64,000 nucleotides of DNA from Komagataeibacter medellinensis NBRC 3288 (GTDB lineage Bacteria > Pseudomonadota > Alphaproteobacteria > Acetobacterales > Acetobacteraceae): NCBI RefSeq assembly GCF_000182745.2, contig NC_016027.1, positions 623,001-687,000 on the forward strand, given 5' to 3'. Both the position numbers and the translations under genes were made by a program. The notes under the pieces were generated by a model, which made no database searches, was not told where the DNA came from, and was given only the letters and a program-made list of their open reading frames with translations. Positions 16,603-25,898 of the stretch are shown in pieces; positions within the stretch are counted from its first letter, which is position 1, and the number at the start of each line of letters is the position of its first letter.

Positions 16603-16887
16603 GCCCATGGGTCGACGCCTCGTTACAGATCAGGGAATGGTTTTAAAATAATCCATTGTGAGAAAAGTTTTCAGGTGCCGTCTTCTTTCAAAAGGGCGGT
16701 GCTCCCTGAATCTTTCAACCGACAGTGCTGCGGCTTCCGGTTGAAAAACTTCTTTTCGGATACACATTCCTACCGTTTGCCCGATCAACCTTACCGTCGC
16801 CATTAAGGCAGACAGGAAAAACGGTCAGGCACCCGATATTCCAGGCAGGGCCTGCACAAAACGCATTGCCGTTACAAACCGGACAAT
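16603..16887. other. Gene-free stretch between smpB and the cold-shock gene terminator
   Basis: It contains repeat copy D and an otherwise featureless sequence to about 16887. I see no ORF with coding character and no RNA gene. Confidence 0.5.
16662..16752 (-). repeat. Dispersed palindromic repeat, copy D (rearranged)
   Basis: Read on the minus strand, its distal half (CACCGCCCTTTTGAAAG then GGCACCTGAAAACTTTT) matches the right half of copies B and C. The proximal half differs: TTTCAACCG (16714-16722) and CGGTTGAAA (16738-16746) form a 9-bp stem. The segment 16715-16740, covering most of this hairpin, is identical to the last codons of the cold-shock gene at 16979-17004. It lies downstream of smpB. 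Confidence 0.5.
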
Positions 16888-16923
16888 AAAAAACAGGGCC
16901 ACCCGTGCGGGATGGCCCTGTTT
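16888..16923 (-). terminator. Rho-independent terminator of the cold-shock gene
   Basis: On the minus strand, AAACAGGGCCA pairs with TGGCCCTGTTT around a short loop and runs into six Ts. It lies about 50 bp after the stop of the gene at 16975. Confidence 0.8.
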
Positions 16924-16974
16924 CCTTATCCCTTCATCCCCTTCCACAATTGGCGGAAAGGGGGAGGGGAGCAA

Positions 16975-17667
16975 TCAGTCAACCGACAGTGCTGCGGCTT
17001 CCGGGCCTTTCTGGCCTTCGACCACCTGCACATTTGCCGTCTGGCCCTCCGTCAGGCCGGACAGGCCCGAACGCTCCAGAGCGGAAGCATGGACAAAAAT
17101 GTCCTTGCCGCCATTTTCCGGCGTGATGAAGCCAAAGCCCTTGGTAGCGTTGTACCACTTGACCGTACCACGCATATCCTGGGCATGGGACAGGTCGGGC
17201 GTGGGACGACCGGAGCGGGAGAAGCCGCCGCGGGGCGCACCGCCTGCTGCACCGAATCCTGCCGGGGCACGCGGGCGCTCGGGCTGTGCCGTGCTTTCGT
17301 CAACGGAAAGGACAGCGGCAACCTGGCGACCCTTGGGGCCCTGACCGATCTGCACCACCAGCGTGGTACCGGGGGCTACCGTGGCATGGCCGGTGGGATT
17401 CAGGGCATTGGCGTGCAGGAACACGTCACCTGATCCATCGGACAGCTCGACAAAGCCGAAGCCCTTCTCGCTGTTGAACCACTTTACAGTGGCGCTGATT
17501 TCCGGCCCGGAAGCGACGATCTGCGGACCACCACCTCCACCACCAAAGGAGCGGCGCGGCGGCGGGGCGCTGCTGCGGTCACCAAATGAAGGCGACGACA
17601 TGAAATCGTCGTCAAACCCGCCGCGGCGCGGGGAGCGGGAGCTGCGGTCGGTCCTGTTACTTCTCAA
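16975..17667 (-). CDS. Tandem cold-shock-domain RNA/DNA-binding protein
   Basis: About 230 residues with two cold-shock domains. The first (about 57-122) carries ATVKWFNSEKGFGFVEL and GDVFLHANAL. The second (about 164-230) carries GTVKWYNATKGFGFITP and KDIFVHASAL. These are the RNP1/RNP2 motifs that bind single-stranded nucleic acid. Between and before them are arginine/glycine-rich disordered stretches (RRSFGGGGGG, APRGGFSRSGR), likely adding RNA affinity. The reading begins at a TTG (17667); an internal ATG at 17601 would remove 22 disordered residues. A strong terminator follows. The long upstream region (17668 to about 17900) could be a regulatory leader, as for other cold-shock mRNAs, but that is inference. 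Confidence 0.85.
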   Translation of the reverse strand: MRSNRTDRSSRSPRRGGFDDDFMSSPSFGDRSSAPPPRRSFGGGGGGPQIVASGPEISATVKWFNSEKGFGFVELSDGSGDVFLHANALNPTGHATVAPGTTLVVQIGQGPKGRQVAAVLSVDESTAQPERPRAPAGFGAAGGAPRGGFSRSGRPTPDLSHAQDMRGTVKWYNATKGFGFITPENGGKDIFVHASALERSGLSGLTEGQTANVQVVEGQKGPEAAALSVD

Positions 17668-18049
17668 CGGTCGTAATCCCGAGGTCTAGGTGGTGGCTGT
17701 CCCTTTTCGGGACATCACCGAATGAAAGCACGTTTGCGGGATAGAAACTGGCCTGACTGGCGTTAACCGCAGATGCGGGTGGACCCGGTTCAGAAAAACA
17801 GTCTCTAACTCCTGCGGTGACCCTAGCATAAATCGCATCGGCATCAACAACACCAAAGCATATTCCGCATGGTGGTTGCCACACGAATTTTCATTCTGAA
17901 CAGTTTGTGAGGGGCAGGGATGCAAAAACATGTCATCACAAAGGTGCAAATTAAATTCAACAATCATCCTTGCATTTTATTCTCACTCGCACATTATCAG
18001 GCGCAGGTACTGTCTTGAGCCCTTGATTCCTGCTGGTAAGAACGCCCCC
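17668..18049. other. Divergent region between cold-shock gene and tetR
   Basis: This 382-bp region has lower GC than its surroundings and contains the promoters of both genes. On the minus strand TATGCT near 17825 could be a -10 for the cold-shock gene, but no good -35 accompanies it. A short open frame at 17657-17884 shows no coding character. I could not identify the operator expected for the TetR protein. Confidence 0.35.
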
Positions 18050-18781
18050 ATGTCCAATGTCACCCCTCCCCGGCGCGGTCGGGGCCGACCGCCCAAAACC
18101 GCCCGCGCGCCCGAAGGCACGCGCGCCATGCTGGTGCGTGCAGGGGTGGAGTTATTGACGGAAAAAGGCTTTTCCTCCACCTGCGTGGATGACGTGCTGA
18201 ACGCCACGGGCATTTCAAAAGGGTCGTTCTATTACTGCTTCAGCAGCAAGGAAGAATTCGGTCAGGCCCTGATCGGATATTATGCCGATTATTTCAATGC
18301 CAAGCTGGACCTGTGGCTGACCGACGCGAAGGAACCCCCGCTGCAACGCCTGCTCAATTTCATGCACGATGCGAAAGGGGGCATGGAGCAGTACAATTTC
18401 CGGCGCGGATGCCTGATCGGCAATCTCGGTCAGGAAATCGATATCATTCCCGATTCGTTCAATGGCCTGCTCCTTACCATCATGCAGGGGTGGGAACAGC
18501 GGGTAGCCGACTGCCTGCTTGATGTTTTCGCCCCCCGTCCCACACCGGAACAAAAGCGGCTGTGCACCGGCCTTGCACGCTATTTCTGGATCGGATGGGA
18601 AGGGGCGGTATTGCACGCGCGCATGGCGCATGATGCCACCCCGCTGGACCTGTTCACCAGCTTCTACCTTGCCCAGACAGCACAACAGCTCGGGGTCAGC
18701 CTGCCGGTGGCGGCAAAGCCTAGCCTGCGCGTATCGCCCGCACGGCCCGTGCACGCGAAAACAATTCAAGCAGCAAGCTGA
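18050..18781 (+). CDS. TetR/AcrR family transcriptional regulator (AcuR/NemR-like)
   Basis: About 243 residues. A basic arm (RRGRGRPPKTAR) is followed by the TetR helix-turn-helix (about 25-72: AMLVRAGVELLTEKGFSSTC then VLNATGISKGSFYYCFSSKE). A C-terminal ligand-binding domain resembles that of AcuR/NemR regulators of reactive electrophiles; this resemblance is from memory and tentative. The ATG at 18050 is chosen since the basic arm begins there; the longer frame upstream is non-coding. The last 62 bp overlap the 3' end of recG on the opposite strand. The usual divergent target gene is not evident, as the neighbour is the cold-shock gene. Confidence 0.85.
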   Translation: MSNVTPPRRGRGRPPKTARAPEGTRAMLVRAGVELLTEKGFSSTCVDDVLNATGISKGSFYYCFSSKEEFGQALIGYYADYFNAKLDLWLTDAKEPPLQRLLNFMHDAKGGMEQYNFRRGCLIGNLGQEIDIIPDSFNGLLLTIMQGWEQRVADCLLDVFAPRPTPEQKRLCTGLARYFWIGWEGAVLHARMAHDATPLDLFTSFYLAQTAQQLGVSLPVAAKPSLRVSPARPVHAKTIQAAS

Positions 18782-20867
18782 CGGCAGGCTCACGGGCCTG
18801 CAGGGCAGGGGGGCGCTGACCGGGCGGGGTATCAACCAGCCGCCGTGCATCCTGGGCCGCCAGGGTCAGCAGCATGTCCACATGCAGGGGGCTGGCCAGC
18901 CGCAGGTCCGGCATGCCCGACTGCCGCCGACCCGCCACGTCACCGCCGCCACGCAGGCGGAAATCCTCATCGGCGATTAAGAAACCATCCTCCGTCTCAC
19001 GTAATAGCGCCAGCCTGCGGCGTGCGGTCTGGCCCAGCGCGCTGTCATGCAGCAGAAGGCAGTAGGATTCCGCCAGCCCACGGCCCACGCGGCCACGCAA
19101 CTGATGCAACTGGGCCAGGCCAAACCGCTCGGCATGCTCGATGATCATGACGGTGGCATCGGGAATATCCACTCCCACCTCGATCACGGTGGTAGCAACT
19201 AGGATACGGGTCCGGCCCTGTGCAAAATCGGCAATGGCCTGCTCGCGCAGCGTAATATCCTGCTGGCCATGGGCAAGCCCCACGGCCTGTGTCCCAAAAT
19301 GCGCGCCCAAGGCTTCGTGTCGGGCTTCGGCTGCGGCGATGTCGGTCGTCTCGCTCTCGCTCACCAGCGGGCAGACCCAGAATATACGCGCGCCACGGGC
19401 CAGCGCACGCTCCATGCCCGCCAGCAGTTCCCCCATGGCCGAAAGCGCATGCAGCGACGTGCGCACCGGCTTGCGGCCTGCCGGTTTTACATCCAGCCGG
19501 CTGACCTGCATGTCCCCCCACTGCGTCAGCAGCAGGCTGCGCGGAATGGGGGTGGCGGTCATGACCAGAACATCGGTCTGGGGGCCTTTTTCGCCCAGCA
19601 TGGCGCGCTGTTCAACGCCAAAACGATGCTGCTCGTCAATCACGGCAAGGGCAAGATCATGGAACACCACACTTTCCTGAAACAGGGCATGTGTGCCGAT
19701 AACCAGTCGCGCCGTACCATCGGCAATCCGCGCCAGCGCCTCCCGCCGGGCCTTACCCTTCACGCTGCCGCTCAGAAAGGCCACGGACACGGGGGACAGG
19801 CGCTCAAAAGTTGCCAGATGCTGGCGGGCCAGAATTTCGGTCGGAGCCATAAGGGCGGCCTGATGACCAGCTTCCACCGCACCCAGCATGGCCTGCAAAG
19901 CGACCAGCGTCTTGCCCGCGCCCACATCCCCCTGCAACAGGCGCGTCATCTGGCGCGGGGCTGCCAGATCGGCATCAATTTCCGCCAGCGCGCGTACCTG
20001 TGCCGTGGTCGGCTCATGCCCGAAACGCGACAGCACCACCCGCCGCAGGCTGCCATCGCCCACAACCGCACGCCCCGGCCGCAGGCGGTTAAGCCTGCGT
20101 GCCTGCGCCATAGCCACCTGCTGGGCCAGCAGATCATCACACGCCAGCCGCGCACGGGCCCGTTCGGATGCGGCTACCAGCGCATCGCCCTCCAGCAGGT
20201 CGGGCATATCGCACGGGCGGTGCAACGTGCGCAGCGCATCCTCGAACCCTGGCCACCGGCGCTGCTTCAGCACGCTGGTATCCTGCCATTCGGGCAGGGG
20301 GGGGAAGATATCGAACGCTGCGCGGATGGCAGCACGCACCTGGCTGGCAAACAGCCCGGCCGTAAGCGGCCAGACCGGGTCCAACAGCGGAATTTCCGAC
20401 ATGCGGGCGGCGGGTACGACATAATCGGGATGGGCCATGTTCAGCCGTTCACCAAAACGTTCCAGCGTGCCTGATACGCATATCTCCTGCCCCGCTTCCA
20501 GCCTGCGGGCCTGATGGGGGGAAAAGAATACCAGGTCCGCATCCGCCGTACCATCGGTCACGCCCACCCGCCATGGCCGCTTGCCCCTGCCGCCACCAGG
20601 CGCAGGCGGCACGACGCGCGTGACCGTGACATGCAGGGTACACACACGTCCCGTTTCCGCCTGCCCAAGGTTGGGGCGGTACCGCCGATCTACAACCGAT
20701 TCCGGCAGATGAAACAGAAGGTCGATCACCCGCCCGCCACCAGCCACCCGCGCCAGCAGCTTTGCCGTGGCGGGCTTTACCCCCTTCAGCGTCTCCACCC
20801 CCGCAAGCAGCGGGGCAAGAAGGGAATTGGTGGGCGGGAAGGCGGTATCGGACACGCGACGGTTCAT
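18720..20867 (-). CDS. recG: ATP-dependent DNA helicase RecG
   Basis: Remodels stalled replication forks and Holliday junctions. It is about 715 residues. The N-terminal wedge/OB domain contains LPESVVDRRYRPNL and GTLERFGERLNMAHPDYV. The helicase core has Walker A GDVGAGKT (about 313-320), DEQHRFGVEQR (Walker B) and TATPIPRSL. Motif VI-like segments HQLRGRVGRG follow, then a C-terminal TRG-like region with DFRLRGGGDVAGRRQSG. The start is taken as ATG 20867 (MNRRVSDTAF); an upstream in-frame start at 20882 adds five residues. Its last 62 bp overlap the convergent tetR gene, so either the tetR C-terminus or the recG C-terminus is shaped by the overlap. Confidence 0.94.
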   Translation of the reverse strand: MNRRVSDTAFPPTNSLLAPLLAGVETLKGVKPATAKLLARVAGGGRVIDLLFHLPESVVDRRYRPNLGQAETGRVCTLHVTVTRVVPPAPGGGRGKRPWRVGVTDGTADADLVFFSPHQARRLEAGQEICVSGTLERFGERLNMAHPDYVVPAARMSEIPLLDPVWPLTAGLFASQVRAAIRAAFDIFPPLPEWQDTSVLKQRRWPGFEDALRTLHRPCDMPDLLEGDALVAASERARARLACDDLLAQQVAMAQARRLNRLRPGRAVVGDGSLRRVVLSRFGHEPTTAQVRALAEIDADLAAPRQMTRLLQGDVGAGKTLVALQAMLGAVEAGHQAALMAPTEILARQHLATFERLSPVSVAFLSGSVKGKARREALARIADGTARLVIGTHALFQESVVFHDLALAVIDEQHRFGVEQRAMLGEKGPQTDVLVMTATPIPRSLLLTQWGDMQVSRLDVKPAGRKPVRTSLHALSAMGELLAGMERALARGARIFWVCPLVSESETTDIAAAEARHEALGAHFGTQAVGLAHGQQDITLREQAIADFAQGRTRILVATTVIEVGVDIPDATVMIIEHAERFGLAQLHQLRGRVGRGLAESYCLLLHDSALGQTARRRLALLRETEDGFLIADEDFRLRGGGDVAGRRQSGMPDLRLASPLHVDMLLTLAAQDARRLVDTPPGQRPPALQAREPAVSLLLELFSRARAVRAIRAG

Positions 20868-20977
20868 CCTGCGGGGTGGCATGCTGGTCTTGCGGGCTGA
20901 CAGATGCCCGCATGAGGGCTATAGGACACCTGCGCCACGGAACAAAACACAACCATACATTACAGGGGTGGAACGCA

Positions 20978-21289
20978 ATGGAAGCCAGAACGCCTGACCT
21001 CTCCCGTCTCGATACACGACGCCGGAAGATCTATTACCGCGCCACGCATCGTGGCACACATGAGACCGACGTGCTGATTGGCGGCTTTGTCGCCCCCCGG
21101 CTGGAAGGCATGACCGAAGCCCAGCTTGATGCGCTGGAAGCAGTGATGGACCTGCCCGATGCCGATCTGGCCGACTGGCTGAGCGGTCGCCGCCCCGTGC
21201 CGGAGAGTCTGAATACCCCCATGATGCGCGAAATCATGGCCGATGCGACCGACCCCGCCCGTCTGGCCGCGATCCGGGGCGGAAAATGA
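20978..21289 (+). CDS. sdhE: FAD assembly factor SdhE (succinate dehydrogenase assembly)
   Basis: Small helical protein of 103 residues that promotes covalent FAD attachment to the succinate dehydrogenase flavoprotein. The conserved core RRRKIYYRATHRGTHETDVL corresponds to the RG..E motif region of SdhE. It is followed by LDALEAVMDLPDADLADWLS, also typical. ATG 20978 (MEARTPDL) follows a GGGGTGG-type purine-rich stretch; the upstream open frame is recG antisense. The stop overlaps mfd by 4 bp (ATGA). Pairing of sdhE-like genes with recG and mfd is common in alphaproteobacteria. Confidence 0.9.
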   Translation: MEARTPDLSRLDTRRRKIYYRATHRGTHETDVLIGGFVAPRLEGMTEAQLDALEAVMDLPDADLADWLSGRRPVPESLNTPMMREIMADATDPARLAAIRGGK

Positions 21290-24200
21290 ACACGACGGCA
21301 GGCTTTTCGCTGGCACCCGATGCACCTCTGCCCGTATGGGGCGTGCCGGACGGGTATGACGCTTTCCTGATCGCACGCAGGCTGCGCGAGGGGCCTGGCC
21401 CGGTGCTGCATGTCTGTCGTGATGATGCGGGCCTGGCCCGTATTGCCGAGCAGTTGGCCTTTGTGGCGCCGGATGCCGAAATCCTGCGTTTTCCCGGCTG
21501 GGACTGCCTGCCGTATGACCGTGTCTCCCCCAATCCCGCCATTGTGGCGGAACGGGTGGCCACCCTGACCCGCCTTCTGGAAAAGGCGACTGCCCCCCGC
21601 ATCGTGCTGACCACGGTAATGGGGCTGATCCAGCGTGTGGCCCCGCGCGCCGCCTTTGCCGGGCAGTCGATCACCATCAGAACAGGCGAAAGCCTGGATG
21701 CGCCATTCCTGATGGAACTGCTGATCGCGCATGGATACAACCGCACCGACACGGTGATGGAACAGGGGGAGTTTGCCACCCGCGGCGGCATTTTTGATAT
21801 TTTCCCCGCAGGCGACAGTGAACCGGTGCGTCTTGACCTGTTTGGGGACGAGGTGGAAAACATCCGCCGCTTCGACCCCGGAACCCAGCGCTCGACCGCG
21901 AAGATCGACAGCCTGACCATGCGGCCGGTAGCGGATTTCAGCCTCGATCCCGCCAGTATCTCGCGTTTCCGCACCAGCTGGCGCGACCTGTTCGGGCCTG
22001 CCGCCGCCAGTGACCCGCTTTACCAGCATATATCCGATGGCCGACGCCATGCGGGGATGGAACACTGGTTGCCGCTGTTCCATGAACAGATGGAAACGCT
22101 GGTGGACTACCTGCCCGGTGTGTCCATATCACTGGCCAACCAGGCGGAAGAGGTGCTGGTCACCCGCCTGGAAATGATTGCCGACCATTATGATGCCCGC
22201 AGGCAGCCCACGCGCGAAGGCGAGGTGCCCTACCGCCCGCTGCCGCCTCACCTCATGTATCTCGACCGCAAGGGGTGGGATGCGATAATTGCGGGCCGCA
22301 AGGCCGTAGTGTTCATGCCCTTTGCCCAGCCTGACGGCGCACCGGGCATGGATGCGGGCGGCAGGCCCGGACAGATGTTTGCCAAGACCGTGACCGAGGG
22401 ACGTGAAAACGTCTTCCCCATGCTGCATGCACGGGTGGAAGAATGGTCGCAGACCGGCAGGCGCGCCTATGTCACGGCGTGGAGCAGGGGTTCATGCGAA
22501 CGCATTGGCGTGCTGCTGCGTGAATACCGCCTGCCGGTGCAGACCTATACCACGTGGAAAGAAGCGCAGAAGCTCAGGCCCGGCACCGTCGGCCTGCTGA
22601 CGCTGGGGCTGGACCGTGGCTTCGTTGCGGACAATGTGGCGTTTGTGTCCGAACAGGACCTGCTGGGTGAGCGGATTTCCCGCCCGCCGCGCCGCCGCAA
22701 GAAGGCTGACCAGTTCATATCCGAAGCATCGGAAATTGCCGAAGGCGACCTGATCGTGCATCAGGATTACGGCATCGGCCGCTATGACGGGCTGGAGACG
22801 ATTGGTGTGGGCACAGCGCCCCATGACTGTCTGCGCCTGATCTATGACGGCAATGAGAAGCTGTTCCTGCCGGTGGAGAACATCGAACTGCTCAGCCGCT
22901 TTGGCTCCGATCAGGCCCATGTGGCGCTGGACAAGCTGGGCGGCGTGTCATGGCAGTCGCGCAAGGCGAAGATGAAGCAGCGCATCCGCGACATGGCGGG
23001 TGAACTGATCCGCACGGCCGCAGCCCGCGCCCTGCGCGAAGCCCCGGCCATTACACCAGAAGACGGGATGTGGGACGAATTCTGCGCCCGCTTCCCCTTT
23101 GTCGAGACCGAGGATCAATCCCGCGCCATTGCCGACGTGCTGGATGACATGGCATCGGGCAGGCCGATGGACCGGCTGGTCTGTGGCGATGTGGGCTTTG
23201 GCAAGACCGAAGTCGCGCTGCGAGCCGCCTTCGTCGCCGCCATGTCGGGTGCACAGGTGGCGGTGGTGGTGCCAACCACGCTGCTGGCCCGACAGCATTA
23301 CCGCACGTTCTCCGCCCGCTTTAACGGGCTGCCGGTCAATGTGGCACAGCTTTCGCGCATGGTCACGCCCAAGGAAGCGACCGCCGTGCGCAAGGGGCTG
23401 ACCGATGGCACGGTCAATATCGTGATCGGCACACATGCGCTGCTGGCCAAAACGGTCAAATTCGCCGATCTCGGCCTGCTGATCGTCGATGAGGAGCAGC
23501 ATTTTGGCGTGGCCCACAAGGAAAAGCTCAAGGCGCTGCGTGAGGACGTGCATGTGCTCACCCTTTCCGCCACCCCGCTGCCACGCACGTTGCAACTGGC
23601 GCTGACCGGTGTACGGGAAATGAGCCTGATCGCCACGCCGCCTACCGACCGGCTGGCGGTACGCACCTTCATCATGCCATTCGACAGCGTGGTGATCCGC
23701 GAGGCGATCCAGCGCGAACGCTTTCGTGGCGGGCAGGTGTTCTGTGTCGTGCCGCGTATCGAAGATCTGGACCGCATGGCCACGCGCCTGCATGAAATCG
23801 TGCCTGATGCCCGACTGGTACAGGCCCATGGTCGCCTGACGCCAACCGAGCTGGAACGGGTAATGACCGAGTTCAGTGACGGCAAATATGACATCCTGCT
23901 GTCCACCAACATCGTGGAAAGCGGGCTGGACATGCCTGCGGTCAATACTCTCATCATCCACCGCGCCGACATGTTCGGGCTGGGACAGCTGTACCAGCTG
24001 CGTGGGCGCGTGGGCCGTGGCAAGCAACGCGGCTATGCCTACCTTACGTGGCCGCAGACACATGTGCTCTCGGCTGCGGCGCAGAAGCGGCTGGAAGTCA
24101 TGCAGACACTGGATACGCTGGGCGCGGGCTTCACGCTGGCTTCTCACGACCTTGACCTGCGTGGTGCGGGCAACCTGCTGGGCGATGAGCAGTCGGGCCA

Positions 24201-24768
24201 TATCCGTGAAGTAGGCATCGAACTGTACCAGCAGATGCTGGAAGATGCGGTGGCCGACCTGCGCACGGAAAAAGGGCGGCGCAGGCTGTTGGACCGTGAC
24301 TGGACGCCCAACATCATCCTTGGGCTGCCGGTACTGATCCCGGACACCTATGTCACCGACCTGCCCGTGCGCCTTGGCCTGTACCGCCGCATTGCGGCAC
24401 TGGCCAACGATGCGGAGGTCGAGGCAATGGAGGCCGAACTGGTGGACCGCTTCGGCACGCTACCGGACGAAGTACGCAACCTGCTGGATGTCGTCACCCT
24501 CAAGCGTATGTGCCGTGAAGCAGGCGTGGAACGGCTTGAAGCAGGTCCCAAGGGTATGGTCATCCAGTTCCGTGGCAACACGTTTGCCAACCCAGCGGGA
24601 CTGGTGGCGTGGATTGCAAAGCAGAAGGAAGCCAATGTCCGCCTGCGTCCCGACCACAAGCTTGCAATCATACGTGAAATGACCAATGCCCAGCGGATCG
24701 CGCAGGCCCGCAAGGTGCTTGCCGCACTGGTTCATATGGTGCAGGCAGACGCAGGCGTATCAGCCTGA
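21286..24768 (+). CDS. mfd: Transcription-repair coupling factor
   Basis: Removes RNA polymerase stalled at DNA lesions and recruits UvrA. It is 1160 residues, the usual size. The UvrB-like N-terminal module includes FPGWDCLPYDRVSPNP and TRGGIFDIFPAGD. The RNA-polymerase-interaction domain starts near GDLIVHQDYGIGRYDGLET (about residue 486). The translocase has Walker A GDVGFGKTEVALRAAF (634-649), DEEQHFGVAHKEKLK (about 735) and TLSATPLPRTLQ. Also present are HGRLTPTELERVM, the RGRVGRGKQRGYAYL motif and a C-terminal UvrA-masking domain. It is translationally coupled to sdhE and followed by a hairpin at 24834. Confidence 0.96.
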   Translation: MNTTAGFSLAPDAPLPVWGVPDGYDAFLIARRLREGPGPVLHVCRDDAGLARIAEQLAFVAPDAEILRFPGWDCLPYDRVSPNPAIVAERVATLTRLLEKATAPRIVLTTVMGLIQRVAPRAAFAGQSITIRTGESLDAPFLMELLIAHGYNRTDTVMEQGEFATRGGIFDIFPAGDSEPVRLDLFGDEVENIRRFDPGTQRSTAKIDSLTMRPVADFSLDPASISRFRTSWRDLFGPAAASDPLYQHISDGRRHAGMEHWLPLFHEQMETLVDYLPGVSISLANQAEEVLVTRLEMIADHYDARRQPTREGEVPYRPLPPHLMYLDRKGWDAIIAGRKAVVFMPFAQPDGAPGMDAGGRPGQMFAKTVTEGRENVFPMLHARVEEWSQTGRRAYVTAWSRGSCERIGVLLREYRLPVQTYTTWKEAQKLRPGTVGLLTLGLDRGFVADNVAFVSEQDLLGERISRPPRRRKKADQFISEASEIAEGDLIVHQDYGIGRYDGLETIGVGTAPHDCLRLIYDGNEKLFLPVENIELLSRFGSDQAHVALDKLGGVSWQSRKAKMKQRIRDMAGELIRTAAARALREAPAITPEDGMWDEFCARFPFVETEDQSRAIADVLDDMASGRPMDRLVCGDVGFGKTEVALRAAFVAAMSGAQVAVVVPTTLLARQHYRTFSARFNGLPVNVAQLSRMVTPKEATAVRKGLTDGTVNIVIGTHALLAKTVKFADLGLLIVDEEQHFGVAHKEKLKALREDVHVLTLSATPLPRTLQLALTGVREMSLIATPPTDRLAVRTFIMPFDSVVIREAIQRERFRGGQVFCVVPRIEDLDRMATRLHEIVPDARLVQAHGRLTPTELERVMTEFSDGKYDILLSTNIVESGLDMPAVNTLIIHRADMFGLGQLYQLRGRVGRGKQRGYAYLTWPQTHVLSAAAQKRLEVMQTLDTLGAGFTLASHDLDLRGAGNLLGDEQSGHIREVGIELYQQMLEDAVADLRTEKGRRRLLDRDWTPNIILGLPVLIPDTYVTDLPVRLGLYRRIAALANDAEVEAMEAELVDRFGTLPDEVRNLLDVVTLKRMCREAGVERLEAGPKGMVIQFRGNTFANPAGLVAWIAKQKEANVRLRPDHKLAIIREMTNAQRIAQARKVLAALVHMVQADAGVSA

Positions 24769-24833
24769 CCCCGGCGGAAGGGCCATATTACCTGTTCCAC
24801 ACGGGCAGGGGTTAAGGGAGCGTTGGGGCAGAT

Positions 24834-24862
24834 GCCTGACAGGCCAGTATGGCCCGTCAGGC
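24834..24862. terminator. Stem-loop between convergent mfd and the 24877 gene
   Basis: GCCTGAC-a-GGCC-agtat-GGCC-c-GTCAGGC forms an 11-bp stem with one mismatch, in the 108-bp gap between two convergent stops. A TTTT run follows on the plus strand, but 13 bases later, so it is a likely but not classical terminator. Confidence 0.5.
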
Positions 24863-24876
24863 TTCGCACTGCCGTT

Positions 24877-25809
24877 TTAACGAATGGGCAGGGGGATGTG
24901 ATTGACGGTCATGACCCCACCCTCCCAGCTGACATCCCATGATGTGCCGCCCGATGCCGCCTTGTGCCCGAACAGCTTGGCCAGCACCAGCGCGGCACTG
25001 GCCCGTGTCTGACCCGCATTGCGCAGGGTATCGATCACGGCGTCAAGGTTCTGCACCTGTATATGTCCCGTGGCGGAGGATGCATCGGTATTGCCCGTCA
25101 GGTTGGCATCCCCGTTACCGGTAACCTGCATGCTTCCGCGCTGAGCGTTCAGCGAGGAGACATGCAGTGGCACCATGATATTGTGCGCCGGGTGCCCGGT
25201 AATGGCAGTGGCCAGAGACACCAGTGCCGAACCGGGAACAGAGGCATTGGCCGTAGCCTGCTGAGGCAGGGCACTAGCCAGCAGAATATTGTGGGTGCCG
25301 GTTATACCAACGCCCTGCGTATCAAGTGTAAGGGTTGAGGGCGTGTCGTCGCTTCTGGCACCGCCCAGATGCAGATGCGCACGACGAAAGGACAGTTTTG
25401 TCGCCCCGCTGGTCAACTGGCCGTCCTGCCATATCAGGTCATAGCTGTGGCCCGCGCGCAGCCCCTCCATGATGGGGGTCGCGGCGGCGGCAAAGTAATC
25501 CTGCGCGCACCCTTCCGAATGATGGCCGGTTAGGGTGGCCAGCAGCACGAGGGAGGCGACATCCTCCATATCCCGCAGGGCCTGGGGGTCCAACCCCGTG
25601 CCGGTGGCCGTAATGTCACCCGCGTGGAACGTCCGCTGGGCATCGCCCGCAAGCGACAGGTCATAGCCATGCCCGGCCAATGATCCCGCCCCATGTGGCT
25701 GGCTGCTGGCCACCACCACATGAGCACAGGTTGCAGGCAGGGCAGTTGCCCGCGCCACCCCGATACAGGACAAGGCGGCAATGGCGGTGGTAAGGAGGAA
25801 TGTCTTCAT
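24877..25809 (-). CDS. Exported protein of unknown function
   Basis: 310 residues with a clear Sec signal peptide (MKTFLLTTAIAALSCIGVARA, cleavage near ARA-TA). The rest is hydrophilic and rich in repeated beta-strand-like stretches (LTLDTQGVGITGTHNILLAS, MQVTGNGDANLTGNTDASS), with two cysteines. The pattern of alternating polar and hydrophobic residues recalls periplasmic DUF2125- or AsmA-like proteins, but I cannot assign a family with confidence. It converges with mfd and is divergent from the transporter gene at 25899, 89 bp away. It probably resides in the periplasm. Confidence 0.65.
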   Translation of the reverse strand: MKTFLLTTAIAALSCIGVARATALPATCAHVVVASSQPHGAGSLAGHGYDLSLAGDAQRTFHAGDITATGTGLDPQALRDMEDVASLVLLATLTGHHSEGCAQDYFAAAATPIMEGLRAGHSYDLIWQDGQLTSGATKLSFRRAHLHLGGARSDDTPSTLTLDTQGVGITGTHNILLASALPQQATANASVPGSALVSLATAITGHPAHNIMVPLHVSSLNAQRGSMQVTGNGDANLTGNTDASSATGHIQVQNLDAVIDTLRNAGQTRASAALVLAKLFGHKAASGGTSWDVSWEGGVMTVNHIPLPIR

Positions 25810-25898
25810 TTGCGCTACAAGTTGGCGTGATTATACGACAGATGCAATGCCGTATGATATGGCCCGCCATCACAGTTTCCCATGGCAGGTTCCCGATC

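Noticed and set aside
17657-17884. Short minus-strand frame in the cold-shock gene leader
   Set aside because: No conserved features, no ribosome-binding site; it could be a leader peptide but nothing supports that.
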